A stretch of DNA of 43,181 nt from Periconia sp. R9002 (lineage: Eukaryota; Ascomycota; Dothideomycetes; Pleosporales; Periconiaceae): the NCBI GenBank assembly GCA_023627715.1, contig JAMAHW010000151.1:1-43181 (forward strand), written 5' to 3'. Each line of letters opens with the position of its first letter. Positions within the stretch are counted from its first letter, which is position 1. The translations under genes and the position numbers were made by a program. Shown piece by piece: positions 23,822-34,529 of the stretch. The notes beneath the pieces are model-generated. The model worked only from the letters and a program-made list of their open reading frames with translations. It searched no databases and had not been told where the DNA came from.

Positions 23822-24746
23822 GAGGGTTTGTTCGCGGGTATGCGTGCAACGGAGGTAGGGGAGGGGCTGTTTCAGAATCGCTTCACCAAAAGGGGGCAGC
23901 CAATAGGCGGAGGAAACGCGAAGAGCGACCAGAAGAGACGCGTGACGCGAGAGAGAGGCAAGAGTGATGCAGCGTTTAACTACGCGAATTCAGGTGACGC
24001 ACATTTCCCAGGTAGGAAATTTCAGTCACATGACCACAGGTAGGGCGACAGCACGTGATTTAGCTTAAGGGGGCGGCGCCAAGAACCTTTCGTCTCTTCG
24101 TTCCTCAAGGCACTTTGTTGCCAACGCTGCATTTTGACAGGCCGCAGATGTGATGGTTATACTGAAAAAACTCCTCTCATATACTAGACGACCGATACAC
24201 CCTGAGCAACTCCCTGACGCAAGCTTCTCGGTGTCAATCAAAGAGCAACATTGCTTGACTTTCTTCTGACTCTACGCTACACCAGAATCCCCTAGCTTCT
24301 TTGATCCAGGCTTCTAGCAGTGTGCCGTTATAAAATTGACACGGCATAACCCTGCGATCCGATCTGCAACAATTGGCCTTAGTGCGCTATAGCGAAAGTT
24401 CGTTACTCTATGCAATCGCAGGTTTGTAATGGTGTATCGGACGTATACAGACGTGATGCACTAAAGCATTGCAATCATGCAATACAGATGATCTTTCAAA
24501 TGCCACCTTCTCCCAGTGAAGCTAAAAGGATCACGATCAATGTAGTTTGCATTCTCTTCAGTGGTTTTTAGAATTTAGGAGGTAATACTAAGCTACTTTA
24601 ACACTGCAACTGGTTGAAATGTTTATCACTACCTCAACTATCTCTTATTAAAGCCTTAGACCAAAAATTGGGAATATGTAAGTTTTTACTAATTTTGTAT
24701 GTAGCTATTGACCAATTTTATTGTTGTGATTGATGAACTATTCTCA
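23822..24746. other. Helitron 3' flank and intergenic spacer
   Basis: No gene. It holds CACGTGATTTAGCTTAAGG at 24053-24071, then motif copy 3. Sequence after 24112 becomes AT-rich and shows nothing recognisable up to the next gene. Confidence 0.45.
24085..24112 (+). repeat. dispersed motif, copy 3 (Helitron downstream flank)
   Basis: A 28-nt stretch identical to 31466-31493 (copy 4). It ends in the core CTTCGTTCCTCAAGGC (24096-24111) plus A. The sequence just before it (CACGTGATTTAGCTTAAG..GGGGGC) has a recognisable counterpart before copy 5, whereas the sequence after the motif is unrelated in every copy. The repeat therefore ends at or just after AAGGC. Confidence 0.8.
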
Positions 24747-26176
24747 CTAATGCGCTAAGACGGTATAATTGTTGAACAATGCTGCTTCGTATTTGCGACA
24801 AAGCTTATTCCAAGTCAGATGTTCTCCCTTATCACTCCACGCTACACCATTGATACCATTTGACTCTCTCTGAAAAGGCACAGCTGCGCGCCAGGATGTC
24901 CCGTGCGAAACTCCGAAGTCTGTAAGTGAGCGCTTCTTTGAAGTCAAGAACAGTGGTCCATATGGGTGAAACCATAAGTAGGGCCACCATGTTCGACGAA
25001 GATCCTTCGGAAGGGTGATATGAAGTAAGGGAAACACTTCTCGTGTTGCGTTATTGATACATATAGTTGTGTTGACCCAGCTCGAAGATCCTTCAAACAC
25101 ACTTTCAAACGGAGGATGAGACCGACGCACGTCATCCGGTATGTGTAAGCCAGAGTGTTTAGACGAGGCTTCCAAGCGCACCCATGCCAGATCTTTGTCA
25201 TTTCCGTAAGTTGTCTGTGCTAGCCTGGCTCGGTAGTCGATTGTTATTCCCAACTCAGCAATTCCGGCGGCAGCCAGGACACTGGCAGGGTCAATTGTAG
25301 CACCTGATGCCGTATGCATCTTGAAGCTCTGGTTCTCTCTCCGACTCGATCTCGCACGTTCCTGCTCGGCCCACGCGTCTGCGAGACATAGTTGATCATC
25401 CTGTCGCCATCGAAAATCTGGCGCGTAAGCATTCGTACTCAATAATGCAGCTGCGCGAAGTACCCTCTTCACGTCTGAAACCGGACCAATAAGTATGCCC
25501 GCATTGAGCCACCTTGCGTACACATAGTCCTCTTGCACCGCTTCGTCAGGCTCGGGAGGCTCAGGAATTTCTCCGCATGCCGGTCTTTGCGAGTCCACGA
25601 CCGGCCAACAGGACCTATCAGCTGCGAACACCACATTGTTCTTGATTCCTCTATGACCATATGTTGACCCCAAAATCCCATCCGTTTTTAGTCGCTCGTC
25701 CGCTTCTGCGATCACCTCAAAATATCGCTGAATAAGAATTTCAGGTCTGAGTAGGAACCAGACGTCATAGGCATCTGTAACCATCAGCCTTCAATCGTGG
25801 CCAGGGATGGCAGCCACGTACCAGCAATTACCACGAGATCCTCATCGCAAGTTTGGGGGAGTGTGTCCAAGTAGGCGAGGCTGCGCGTAACTTTCATCAT
25901 CATGCCTTCGCGGTCATTGAAATCTCCGCCCCATTTAACTAAAACAGGTTCTGGATAACCAGTCGTTGCCACTGTTAGTAGAGTCTGGCAGAGATACTCA
26001 TTTGGTTGTGTTGCTGGCAGGATCAGATGTAAACTTCGGTGTGCTGGAAAAGCATCTAGTCTCTGGGTTGTGTCTATGGCGAGGTTCTCTGCTGATGTCT
26101 GTCGCTTATGCTTCACGAAAAGCATAGTAGCTATAGTGAAAGCGGTGAAGAAAAACCCCAATCTTCGGCGGAGCAT
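24747..26176 (-). CDS. type II membrane glycosyltransferase-like protein (PLOD/GT25-related fold)
   Basis: Two exons, 25822-26176 and 24747-25774, flank a 47-nt intron (25775-25821, GTACGT..TTACAG). They encode 460 aa. I start at ATG 26176 (MLRRRLGFFFTAF), which gives a short cytosolic end and a signal anchor (about residues 6-19). An in-frame ATG at 26275 would add 33 residues. After the splice the key motif reads DEDLVVIADAYDVWF, resembling the D-x-Y-D-V metal-binding motif of procollagen lysine glycosyltransferase domains. VVFAADRSCWP and RWLNAGILIGPVSDVKRVL follow, both typical of that fold. The lumenal C-terminus has several Trp and N-glycosylation sequons (NTT, NAT, NYT). It is probably a Golgi or secretory-pathway enzyme; substrate unknown. 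It appears intact, just past the Helitron. Confidence 0.7.
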
Positions 26177-26596
26177 TATGTATGTGCAATTGATAATATA
26201 CAGAAGAAGAGTGGTCCAAATGCATTCAGAGACAGGGTGCTGAGCAGATAATTCAAAGTAGACATAGAATGCCATCAGTTCAAACCCAGAGACTAGACGG
26301 CGCTATTAAATTGTCAGTTGACCTGGGTTTAGAAGGCTTACTAAATTTGCCCCTACTAACGCTAGTGCTTTTAGTGTGGTTCAAGCGTAGACATCTATCT
26401 ACTTCCGGGATAGCACCGAATCCTTCCTTAGGCGCAAGCAGAAGATCGGGATCATGGGCACGGGAACTACTGGTGTACAGACGTAAGTAATGTTAGCTCG
26501 CGCCACCTGACAGGGTGAAACTGAGGATTTTGGCACATGCCAAGGGGTAATCAGTAATGTATATTACATTGAAACTATCTGTTTTTATCGTTTTTT
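26177..26596. other. intergenic spacer, left flank of Tc1/mariner relic
   Basis: No gene supported. The perfect 14-bp palindrome TTTTACTAGTAAAA at 26593-26606 lies at the boundary with the transposase relic. Confidence 0.35.
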
Positions 26597-27530
26597 ACTA
26601 GTAAAATCAGTACTTTGTAGGCCCTCCTTATGCATCAATCACAGCCTAACACCAAGCTAGCATTGATTCGATCAAATCATTCAAAAATCGCCCACCAACT
26701 AAGTCCCACGCAGCCTTTACTATTTGTCTTAGCTAGTTATAGGTATATTGTTTACCGCGCTCTAAATCAGGGTAGTGTAGCTTAATCCAGTCTTTCATAT
26801 AGTCCCAGACTGTCTCAATAGGGTTTAAATCAGGGGAGTATGCAGGCCATTTCATCACCCTTATACCTCTCTCCTCTAGCTCTTGAAGAGTAATAGCAGC
26901 CTTATGCCTAGGAGCCCCGTCTTGCATAAATACTAGGTAAGGATTTACACGTATCTAGGCATCAACAAGGGGGACGATACGCTCGCAGTAGCTCTCGCCA
27001 GTCACTTTCCCCTACTCCTTCTCCTAAAAGAGGCTAGGTCCTTTAGTATTACCTGCAAAGCTCCCCCAAAATAACTACCCTCTCTTTCTCCTAACCTTAT
27101 CAACGACACATGTCTCCTTATACTCCTCTCCAACTAGCCTTGTAACGTACGTCTTTGTATGGGCTCCTCCTGTAACCCAGGTTTCGTCGCTCTAAAGGGT
27201 CAAACTCCAATTAGCTAATATTAGGTGCCGGTGCTCAATTACCCACTATAAGCGGGCTTCCTTATTCTTTTATAAGAGAGGTGGCTTTGCGCGAGCAACT
27301 CATTAACAATACCCTCGTCTTTTAAGGGCGTTTTTAATAGCCCGCTCACCAACGTGCTAGTAAGCAAATAAGCTAGTTGCGAGCTCTAAGTAGGGCATTT
27401 ATCTGCCCTCTTTCAACGCAGTAACGTACGCAACCAGCTTATCCACATGCTCATCTGTCAGTTTCACTAGTCTACCAGCTCTCTTTAAGGGCGTGACACG
27501 TTTCCTAGTACATGCCAAAGAAACTTATCT
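26597..27530 (-). pseudogene. Tc1/mariner-family transposase, decayed (RIP-like)
   Basis: Fragments in order on the minus strand are an N-terminal helix-turn-helix (KRVTPLKRAGRLVKLTDEHV), the first catalytic Asp block SDETWVTGGAHTKTYVTRL, then FMQDGAPRHKA and WPAYSPDLNPIETVWDYMK (second Asp and third acidic residue), and a degraded C-terminus. Frames change, and many stops interrupt it, for example GR-stop-MPYLEL and FAY-stop-HVG. These TAA/TAG stops fit C-to-T changes of Gln or Trp codons, as repeat-induced point mutation would produce. The longest surviving frame is 26733-26927. Terminal inverted repeats were not identified with confidence. The copy is certainly dead. Confidence 0.8.
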
Positions 27531-28668
27531 CCTTATCAAACCCAGGTGGTCAGCTATCCACCCTTGTGGATAGCCAGCTTTATATAGTACTCAGGCGGCG
27601 TGGCGCTCATCGCGGGTGGCGTGGCGGCTCATTTAACGTCGATTTTGATCAATTAGAGGAGGTGTTAATAGGCGTTAATCCATATAGCTTAAATTAATAG
27701 GTGGGCATTCGCCAGGTAGAAAAAGGAGACATCGAAATTGTTAGGTGTCGCAGGCCAAGGCATCATCCCGAGGAGCCTGAGGAAGAAACTGCATTAGTAA
27801 TCTTATCGTAGAATCTCAGACATGCGGGGCCAGGTACATACACACACAATACAACTCTGCTGTTCATCACAATATTGTTCCTAGCAGCCCATATTAGCAC
27901 ATCTCAGTGCGACAGCGGGTCTACTTTCGAAACACTTCGGAATCACACCCTGCTCCCGATCGCGATCCGATTGGCTGGCGCGCACCATCAGTCCTCTCTG
28001 CACCTCCCCCTGTCTATTCAAGGATGCAGGCTAAGCCATTCGCGAAAAAAGTTGACCGGGGCTCAGGAAGGATCATGCCGGGCGACGTCACTACCCTGTG
28101 TTTGCACGAGATGATGCGGTAGTCGAAATGGTGGGTGCCGAAAGGGGGCTCTTGCTCTTGGCATGTAGTTCGATTTGCGGGAATTCTATCACTACGACCG
28201 CGGGAATGACTCCGATAAAGACCTGCGGTCATATTCTAAAGTCCTCCCCCGTAAGCCGCAAAACATGACATTTCCGTTCTCTACCAAGCCTGAAGCTTGA
28301 CGCAAAATAAGAAACATACCAATGAGGGGCTCATAAGCGGTTGGCCGCTCAAGCTCCATCTCCGTAGCACAGTTCTGGCGATGCGCACAGTGTACCAACT
28401 CGCCATGCTCCAACCGATATTCACCCGTATTCAGATTCGTTCCCTAGAGAGTAGTCATTGCGGTTGGATTGACTTTTATTGGACAGAGCGCCAAATGGAA
28501 CTCTGCTCCGCCTGCTATTTTGTCGTCGTAAGCTACGCACGTCACGATGCTGAATGCAACCATTTTGGTAGCATTTGGAAACACTTCATCTAAATTTGAC
28601 GGCCATGACAGAGAGAAGTTTTGGATTACGAAGAGGCACACTGCCACACGCAGAAGATGTTTGAATGA
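27531..28668. other. intergenic stretch
   Basis: No supported gene. Around 27552-27573 a perfect hairpin occurs (GCTATCCA, 6-nt loop, TGGATAGC). Small open frames on both strands (27875-28593) resemble nothing known. Confidence 0.35.
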
Positions 28669-28676
28669 TATAAAAA
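28669..28676 (+). promoter_or_regulatory. TATA box of the EAR-repeat protein gene
   Basis: TATAAAAA lies 107 nt upstream of the ATG at 28783, followed by an A/C-rich leader typical of fungal genes. Confidence 0.6.
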
Positions 28677-28782
28677 CCCAAGACCTGCACCATCGAACAC
28701 CGCATAAGCCAGAAACCGACAGCCCACAACCAACAGTCACATTATCGACAACCAGAAAGCCTAAGGAAACCGAGTCACCATT

Positions 28783-31164
28783 ATGGCAGCATCAGTTGCC
28801 CTTGAGCTTACGCAAAACCTTCTTACTAACGGGGCTCGAGCTGCTGCAATTCTTATGCTCCAGGCATGTTATTGGGTCGCCATTCCCCAGCTATCCAAAG
28901 ACATACCCAGTGAAGCTCCCAGCTTACATGGCGGTGATCATGATGTCTCGCTTCTCTTATACCGCAGCAACCCGAAAACCAACCAGCTTGAAGAATTCCA
29001 ACAGCTCAGTGTCCCTGGTGGTGAGGATGCAGAATTCTTCACCGTTGACGATCGCCTTTTCCTTTCGACTGCGACTATGGGCGCCGGGAAGGGCGCAAGT
29101 ACCACTTTCGACGTGGAATCTTGCATCTTCGAGTGGAATGGCCGTCTCATGGAGAAATTTCAATGCATTCCCACCTTTGGGGCAAAGCAATGGCGTAGTT
29201 TTGGAATCTCGGGTCGTCATTTCTTGGCTCTGGCTCAAGGTCTCGAAGATATTCCCGGGGTAGATATACCGAAGAGGAACTCAACTATCTACGAGTGGAA
29301 GGGTGACCGCTTCGAGCCATTTCAAATCCTTTCGTCATTAGCCGGATACAATTGGCTCCAGTTCTCAATCCGCGGCCGCGAATTCCTAGCATATGCCGAC
29401 CACGTGGAGCCATCTCGTGTGATGGAATGGGATGGAGAGAGATTCGTCAATTTCCAGGCTTTCAATGGCAACGGTGGACGAGCCTTTAGCTTCTACCGAC
29501 GAAACAATCAAACATATCTTGCCTTTGCACGAGTTGACTCTGATAGCGTGGTTTACCAGTGGGATGGCAATCGCTTTCGGGAGTTCCAGACTCTCCCTGG
29601 GCCAGGCGGGAGAGAACTTACTACCATTGACGACGGAACTTCTTTGTTCCTCGCACGAGTCAACTTCATCGCTGGGAGTCGCCAAGATCCTGCAACCGCC
29701 TTGAATTCAACCATTTACCGTATCAACAGCGATGGTAGTGTTCACAGCGAAGTCGAGTTTCCAACATTCGGCGGCACCGATGTCAAAACCCTCCAGGACA
29801 AGGGCGAAACGTACCTTATCGTAACAAACAGCCTAACTGAGGAGGTGCGCTTCCGACAAGACTCTCACGTGTATAGATTTGTTTCGGACAAATCCCCAAC
29901 CCAGGGGAAGAACAAGACAATCTCAAAACCGCAGCTGCAGGTGACCAAACGACAAGTGGACCAGGAACCAGCATTTCGCTCCCTATTCTCAGCCTATACT
30001 GGTGGGCCAGACAGCCTCGGATTCCAGTTCAGAGCCGCCATCACGGAGGCCCAGGCATCCAGCCCTTTGATTGTTTGTACCTCGCAGTATATCGTAATTT
30101 ATCCGGGGAACGGACAAGATCCTAGCATGCTTCCCTTCCGGTTGCAAACCAAAGGGTTCATCGAATTAACTGCCATTTCCCACATCGGGCCGGCTATCGC
30201 CACGATGGCCCAAATGAAGGCCCTCGATAAAGATTGGAAGAGTCATGCCCAAATCCTCCTAAATACCACGCAGGCGGTCAAGGGCGCAAACTCCGAAAGC
30301 TTTTGGAGAGACTTTGTTGGAGGCGAAGCCTTCGTCGGCCGTGAAGCTAGCATAGCTGCCATGACCAACTATGCCTGCGATATGACCATACATTTTCTGA
30401 GAACTGTCCTTGTCGATCCCAACATATTAACCGCCCGTTTCGTCCAAGAAACGTTCCTGGAAGCAGGTGACTCGAGACTGAATGTAACAACTCCCGCATA
30501 TAATACCACACTTCCTGCATGGAACGGTACAATCTCGTACAACAAAATCATGATTGCGACTTTCTTCCTGAACGGACTCGACAGCGCGTATCGAATGCAG
30601 AATTGGCTCAACCAGTACAACATTGACTGGGCCAATGCACAAGTCCTGATCACCGGTCAAGCCGGTCGTCCCAGTGCTGGCGTGACACTTAGCACGAACA
30701 GCATCGTAGGCGTGCTCTCCCAATCCTTCCCCAAGTTTCCGCTCGAAAGGCTCTATATTGCACCGCATGGACCAACACCTGAAATCCAGAACGTGACTGC
30801 CGACTCTCTTCGCCAGTACGAAGAACAATTTAGGGACCTGTGGGGATCTTTGTTGAGGTATGCGAAGCTAGGTGGAGAGATGTTTGTTGGTTACCCAGCC
30901 TTCAAGATTCAAGACAACGTCCATCCAATCATCAACTCCAGTACTACTTTTGTCAATGAGTTGCCAAAGATTATGGCACCTGATGACTGGCTTTCTATGA
31001 TTACGAGGTTGCGAGTCACGCTCGAGGATGCGCGTCAGACGCTGTCCTCTTGCGTTACCGACTATGCTGCTCAACAGCTTTACGAGAACAACTTTGACTT
31101 GGAGAAGGTAACCGTTGCTGGATTAGATGGCTATGACTATGTCTCTGGAAGGGTCAAAACATAG
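28783..31164 (+). CDS. EAR/EPTP-repeat beta-propeller protein with C-terminal domain (DUF5624-like)
   Basis: An intronless gene of 793 aa with a good TATA box and a CACCATTATGG start context. Residues about 60-370 are a series of about 45-residue repeats of the EPTP/EAR type. Examples are FQCIPTFGAKQWRSFGISG, FQILSSLAGYNWLQFSIRG and FQAFNGNGG, each preceded by EWxGxRF. Such repeats form a seven-bladed propeller, known from animal LGI proteins and scattered microbes. After a linker (about 370-395), the second half (FRSLFSAYTGGPDSLGFQF, FRLQTKGFIELTAISHIGPA, WRDFVGGEAFVGREASIAAM) resembles the domain I recall as DUF5624; function unknown. A hydrophobic stretch near residues 18-34 could be a membrane anchor or poor signal. 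Codon use looks normal and no breaks are seen. Confidence 0.75.
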   Translation: MAASVALELTQNLLTNGARAAAILMLQACYWVAIPQLSKDIPSEAPSLHGGDHDVSLLLYRSNPKTNQLEEFQQLSVPGGEDAEFFTVDDRLFLSTATMGAGKGASTTFDVESCIFEWNGRLMEKFQCIPTFGAKQWRSFGISGRHFLALAQGLEDIPGVDIPKRNSTIYEWKGDRFEPFQILSSLAGYNWLQFSIRGREFLAYADHVEPSRVMEWDGERFVNFQAFNGNGGRAFSFYRRNNQTYLAFARVDSDSVVYQWDGNRFREFQTLPGPGGRELTTIDDGTSLFLARVNFIAGSRQDPATALNSTIYRINSDGSVHSEVEFPTFGGTDVKTLQDKGETYLIVTNSLTEEVRFRQDSHVYRFVSDKSPTQGKNKTISKPQLQVTKRQVDQEPAFRSLFSAYTGGPDSLGFQFRAAITEAQASSPLIVCTSQYIVIYPGNGQDPSMLPFRLQTKGFIELTAISHIGPAIATMAQMKALDKDWKSHAQILLNTTQAVKGANSESFWRDFVGGEAFVGREASIAAMTNYACDMTIHFLRTVLVDPNILTARFVQETFLEAGDSRLNVTTPAYNTTLPAWNGTISYNKIMIATFFLNGLDSAYRMQNWLNQYNIDWANAQVLITGQAGRPSAGVTLSTNSIVGVLSQSFPKFPLERLYIAPHGPTPEIQNVTADSLRQYEEQFRDLWGSLLRYAKLGGEMFVGYPAFKIQDNVHPIINSSTTFVNELPKIMAPDDWLSMITRLRVTLEDARQTLSSCVTDYAAQQLYENNFDLEKVTVAGLDGYDYVSGRVKT

Positions 31165-31809
31165 GCCTCAAATATAGGGGGGAGATCTCTTTATTGCTGT
31201 GCTGTGCTGTGCTGCTATCTTTTATTCTATATTTACCTAGACTAATTCTTCCGTTATTCTAGAAAAATTCTTATTTCTAAATAGCTTGTTCTATATAACT
31301 ATGTCTAAATAATCAAATCTAACACAAGGGTTCATCAGGTAATAAAACAAAGAGGACAAATCAGCAGCTTAATTAATTACGACTTCTATAAAAACAACGA
31401 TAACGGAAAAAATTGTGGCGGTACGGAGTGTGGCTGCAGTTTTCGGAGGGTGCGAAGCCTTAGAGACCTTTCGTCTCTTCGTTCCTCAAGGCATTCCGAA
31501 GCATTCAGCAGAAGGTCAGCCACACTTACTAGCCGCAGTCATAATGTATTCTTATAGCAAATCTGGAGAGTTGAATTCTGTCAAATGTTATTCTGCAGAT
31601 TACACCTTAAATCAGTATAGAGGACCAATGAATCGTGCAACAACAGTGTGGGATCCGCCCTTTACACTCCTTATCGATTAAGAGATGACACATAAATGTC
31701 ACGATTCTTGTTACTGCAATGAATTGCTACCAGCATATCTGAATCGTGAAGCCTCGTAAGGGTAAGCGGCCTGATAGCGACATGTGTTTCAATATGCACC
31801 ATAGCAAGA
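31165..31809. other. intergenic stretch with microsatellite and motif copy 4
   Basis: Contains a short GCTGT repeat (about 31194-31214) just after the EAR gene, AT-rich sequence, and motif copy 4. No gene supported. Confidence 0.45.
31466..31493 (+). repeat. dispersed motif, copy 4
   Basis: Identical over 28 nt to copy 3. Upstream reads GAAGCCTTAGAG; GCCTT here could pair with the terminal AAGGC. Flanking sequence after the motif is unrelated to the other copies. Confidence 0.8.
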
Positions 31810-32189
31810 ATGTACCCAGACATAGGTGCGGTCGCCATCCAGAACAACAAAGAGCAACAAACACCATCCGACCTCTCTATTTTCTTAGCAGAACACATTC
31901 TCCCCGCTCCTCTTGCCTGCGCTATTGATGCCACGATTCAGGGCTCTCTTTCTATCGGTCAAAATCCGTTCTATCATAACACGTACGAGCCGCCACCATT
32001 ACCTATGTACAGTTATTTTCCAATCGGTAAAATATTCATCACAAAGCTTGATGAGTTAATCTTGCTTACATTGTCGGTTAATTTTCTGCAGGTATCCAGA
32101 TTCACGGTGGGATATGCGAACGTTTGATGGATTTTGCCGAATTACTTCCCACAAAGGAAAATGAGATTGATGGTTCCCACAGGCCATGA
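31810..32189 (+). CDS. hypothetical protein, about 104 aa, two exons
   Basis: The frame starts at ATG 31810 (MYPDIGAVAIQNNKEQQ). Exon 1 ends at 32026, a 65-nt intron (32027-32091, GTAAAA..TTTTCTGCAG) follows, and exon 2 ends at TGA 32187-32189. Splicing gives SYFPIGIQIHGGICERLMDF, keeping frame through an acidic tail. No signal peptide or known domain. I do not recognise it; it may be a fragment of a larger gene. Confidence 0.35.
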
Positions 32190-32456
32190 AATAGTCTCAA
32201 TCAGCTTGTATGAAGCACTCTGCCCTCTCACGCGATTTTGTGCAAGGTTAGGGACTCTCAATTTGACACTGTCGTTCCTTGGAGGAAACGCAACTTCGAG
32301 TGTGAGTGTATACAATAGCTCATGATATCGACGTCACGAATCAAAACTGACGCAAGGACACGCAGATCGAAACCACACTCGATGCAAGAGAAGACCGCAT
32401 TCTCCTACTCACCGCACGCGATGAAAACAGTGACAGAAAAGCCTCCTAAGCGAGAC

Positions 32457-32487
32457 GAAATCGAAATCGAAATCGAAATCGAAATCG
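32457..32487 (+). repeat. GAAATC hexanucleotide microsatellite
   Basis: Five consecutive hexamers, in a small frame (32322-32546) that would encode an alternating Glu-Ile run. No other support for that frame being expressed. Confidence 0.8.
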
Positions 32488-32501
32488 AACTCGAGAACAT
32501 A

Positions 32502-32905
32502 GCTGACGTCGAATTTGGGGACCTAATAGTATTACACCAGAAGTAGACTTCTCTTCCCCCTCCTGGACAAAAAAAAATAAAATTAATTTACTGGACTGGC
32601 AAGCGAGGCACGCGGAGTACGAAAAGGTATTAACGACCTTGACAGCGATGCGACGTGGAGAACCTGTTGAGGGAAATGGATTAGCAATAATCCAAGATGA
32701 TACGTGGTGGAATAAATACAAGGAGGGACAAGTTGATCGATACGATCCGAAGTGGCTCGATTTAAGAATTAAAGAAATTAAAAAATCCTTGCGGCGATCA
32801 GAGGATGAACAGGAAAGAATATGGAGAGAGTTGATGGAGGACTATCATGAAGCACGGCAGGGACTAGAGAAGTTGAATAAGCAGATGTGGATTATAGGTA
32901 AATGA
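32502..32905 (+). CDS. possible coiled-coil protein fragment
   Basis: An open frame reads GPNSITPEVDFSSPSW, passes in frame through a nine-A run (32569-32577), and continues NLLDWQARHAEYEK to a highly charged helical end (EDEQERIWRELMEDYHEAR) with TGA at 32905. Heptad-like spacing suggests a coiled coil. The start codon is not evident: the first in-frame ATG is at 32648, so an upstream exon is likely or the gene is a remnant. No family recognised. Confidence 0.35.
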
Positions 32906-33715
32906 ATGAGAGGTATTGGCGCTGGAACGGCTGTCTAACGATTCATCAGTACGTTTGGAAAGCGAACTGAAACGTATTATGAACGAACACACCTGATGAT
33001 GCGACAGAGCGAGTATTCTGATGCAAAAAACACTCTATGGACGTGCTTTTAATAGGGTTGGAAACGACAAAACAGTCATTCACCACGGCCATTTTCGAGG
33101 CACGAACCCAAGCTACCAATTGAGAGAAAATAAACCCCATCATCAAATCCATCTTTCAAGCGAGAACCTCACTACACGACAAGAAAAATAACAAAAACCT
33201 CGGTAGCAACGCTGTCATCCGCACCCCACATACCAAGCTCCACCATCGCAACGTCGCACTCAGATCCTGACAATGTTCCACGTTGATCCAACACAAACGT
33301 GACTGGCGACTGTAGCACGAGGTTCTGGGTGTCCACGCGTTGTTCACGCAGCCTAATATGAGAAATAGATTGCCTTGTCCGTTTTTAGCCGTTCAGAGGC
33401 ACCACACTACCACCTTTGTTGCCTGCGGTACAACGTTGCATAGCACATCAACTACTGAAGCAATATAAAAAAAAGAGGAATTGAAATATGTGTGGGATTC
33501 CTGTCTTCGGGTTAGCGTTTACGAAGGGTTGAATTGTATTTTGCTTGCTGAGCTTGGTTTTGGACCGTTTCTCTATTGAGCATGGTGGAGAGGACGCAGT
33601 TTGGTTACTTCGTATGCACCAAGGTTACCTGCAGCGTCGTAGATTAATATACGCGGAATACGACAGTATTTTGTTTATATCCAAAATCAGCACAGAGGGT
33701 GAAGAAGAAACAAAG
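32906..33715. other. intergenic stretch
   Basis: Short frames only, none recognisable; probable promoter region of the secreted-protein gene at its right end. Confidence 0.35.
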
Positions 33716-33723
33716 TATATATA
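33716..33723 (+). promoter_or_regulatory. TATA box of the small secreted protein gene
   Basis: TATATATA lies 142 nt upstream of the ATG at 33858. Confidence 0.5.
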
Positions 33724-33857
33724 CTCTCACGAATACGCCCAAGACGAAAAAAAAGGAGATCTCAAGTTCACCCATCGGATTCCATTCCTTCACAAATTCC
33801 ACGGACAAGTAAACCCAAAAACATTTCAAGCAAACATCATTCCCCACCTTCCCCAAA

Positions 33858-34529
33858 ATGCGACCCTCACTTCTTGCACCTCTCAGCATCTTTCTCTTAC
33901 ACACCACCACCACCGCCGCCCCTCACTCCACAACATCCGCAAATTGGCCAGACCCCGGACCCGAAAAAATCGAACAACTGGCCAGCTATCTCCGCTCCAA
34001 GGGCACGGCAGTCGGAAACCCGGGCTTCTGGTACGGCCCAGAGATTGACCTCACCTTCGCGGACGGAGACTGCCACGAAGTCCGCCTCTACAACTGGGAC
34101 TGCACCTACCCGATCACATACAAGCTCTCGGTGATCGCCGACTGGCTCAACAGTATGAACTACGGCCTCGAGGGCTATTATAGGGACCCTGAGGATGGGT
34201 GGAATTATTACGATGTGGCGAGCTGGATCTGGTCGCCGTGTGGGAGCCGGGGGAAGCAGAGTGCGTGTGGAGAAGTGTATTGTAAGTTGGAGAATGGGTC
34301 GTATGCGGGGGGTCCTGAGACGTGGCCGCCGGGAGAGACTGGGTATCAAGATCCCAATGATCATAACATGTTGTGTGGGTGGTTGAGAGGTGAGTAGGGT
34401 GGGTGACGGAGGATGGCTGGAGGGGACTGAAGGTTGTATTGCTGTTTAGGGAAATGTTTCGAGGAGGGTAGCACGAGGAAACGAGAACTTCATCGCGACC
34501 GTCGCCTCCCAAGTCGGGCCATGCCTTGA
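33858..34529 (+). CDS. small secreted cysteine-containing protein (effector-like)
   Basis: The start ATG is in CAAAATG context. Residues 1-21 (MRPSLLAPLSIFLLHTTTTA) form a typical signal peptide. The mature part is rich in Trp, Tyr and Gly (FWYGPEIDLTFADGDC, YDVASWIWSPCGS) with seven Cys. A 60-nt intron (34390-34449, GTGAGT..TTTAG) joins exon 1 (33858-34389) to exon 2 (34450-34529), replacing the unspliced end by GKCFEEGSTRKRELHRDRR and giving 203 aa. Without splicing the frame stops at 34397. The spliced TGA (34527-34529) lies inside inverted motif copy 5, so the repeat supplies the C-terminus. It resembles secreted hypothetical proteins of plant-associated fungi, but I cannot name a family. 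Activity is unknown. Confidence 0.65.

Larger units (their letters stand above)
15264..24112 (+). mobile_element. Helitron, nearly complete (minimum extent)
   Basis: The minimum extent runs from the end of the accessory gene to motif copy 3. The Rep and Pif1 signatures are intact (see the CDS entry). The true ends are unproven: copy 3 of the dispersed motif sits about 265 nt after the helicase stop. A GCCTT-type stem could pair with its terminal AAGGC in copies 4 and 5, as expected of a 3' terminal hairpin. If copy 2 (14009) is the other end, the element is 10.1 kb and includes the MYND gene. Each gene carries one apparent single-base deletion, so this copy is recently dead or the bases are wrong. 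Confidence 0.75.
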
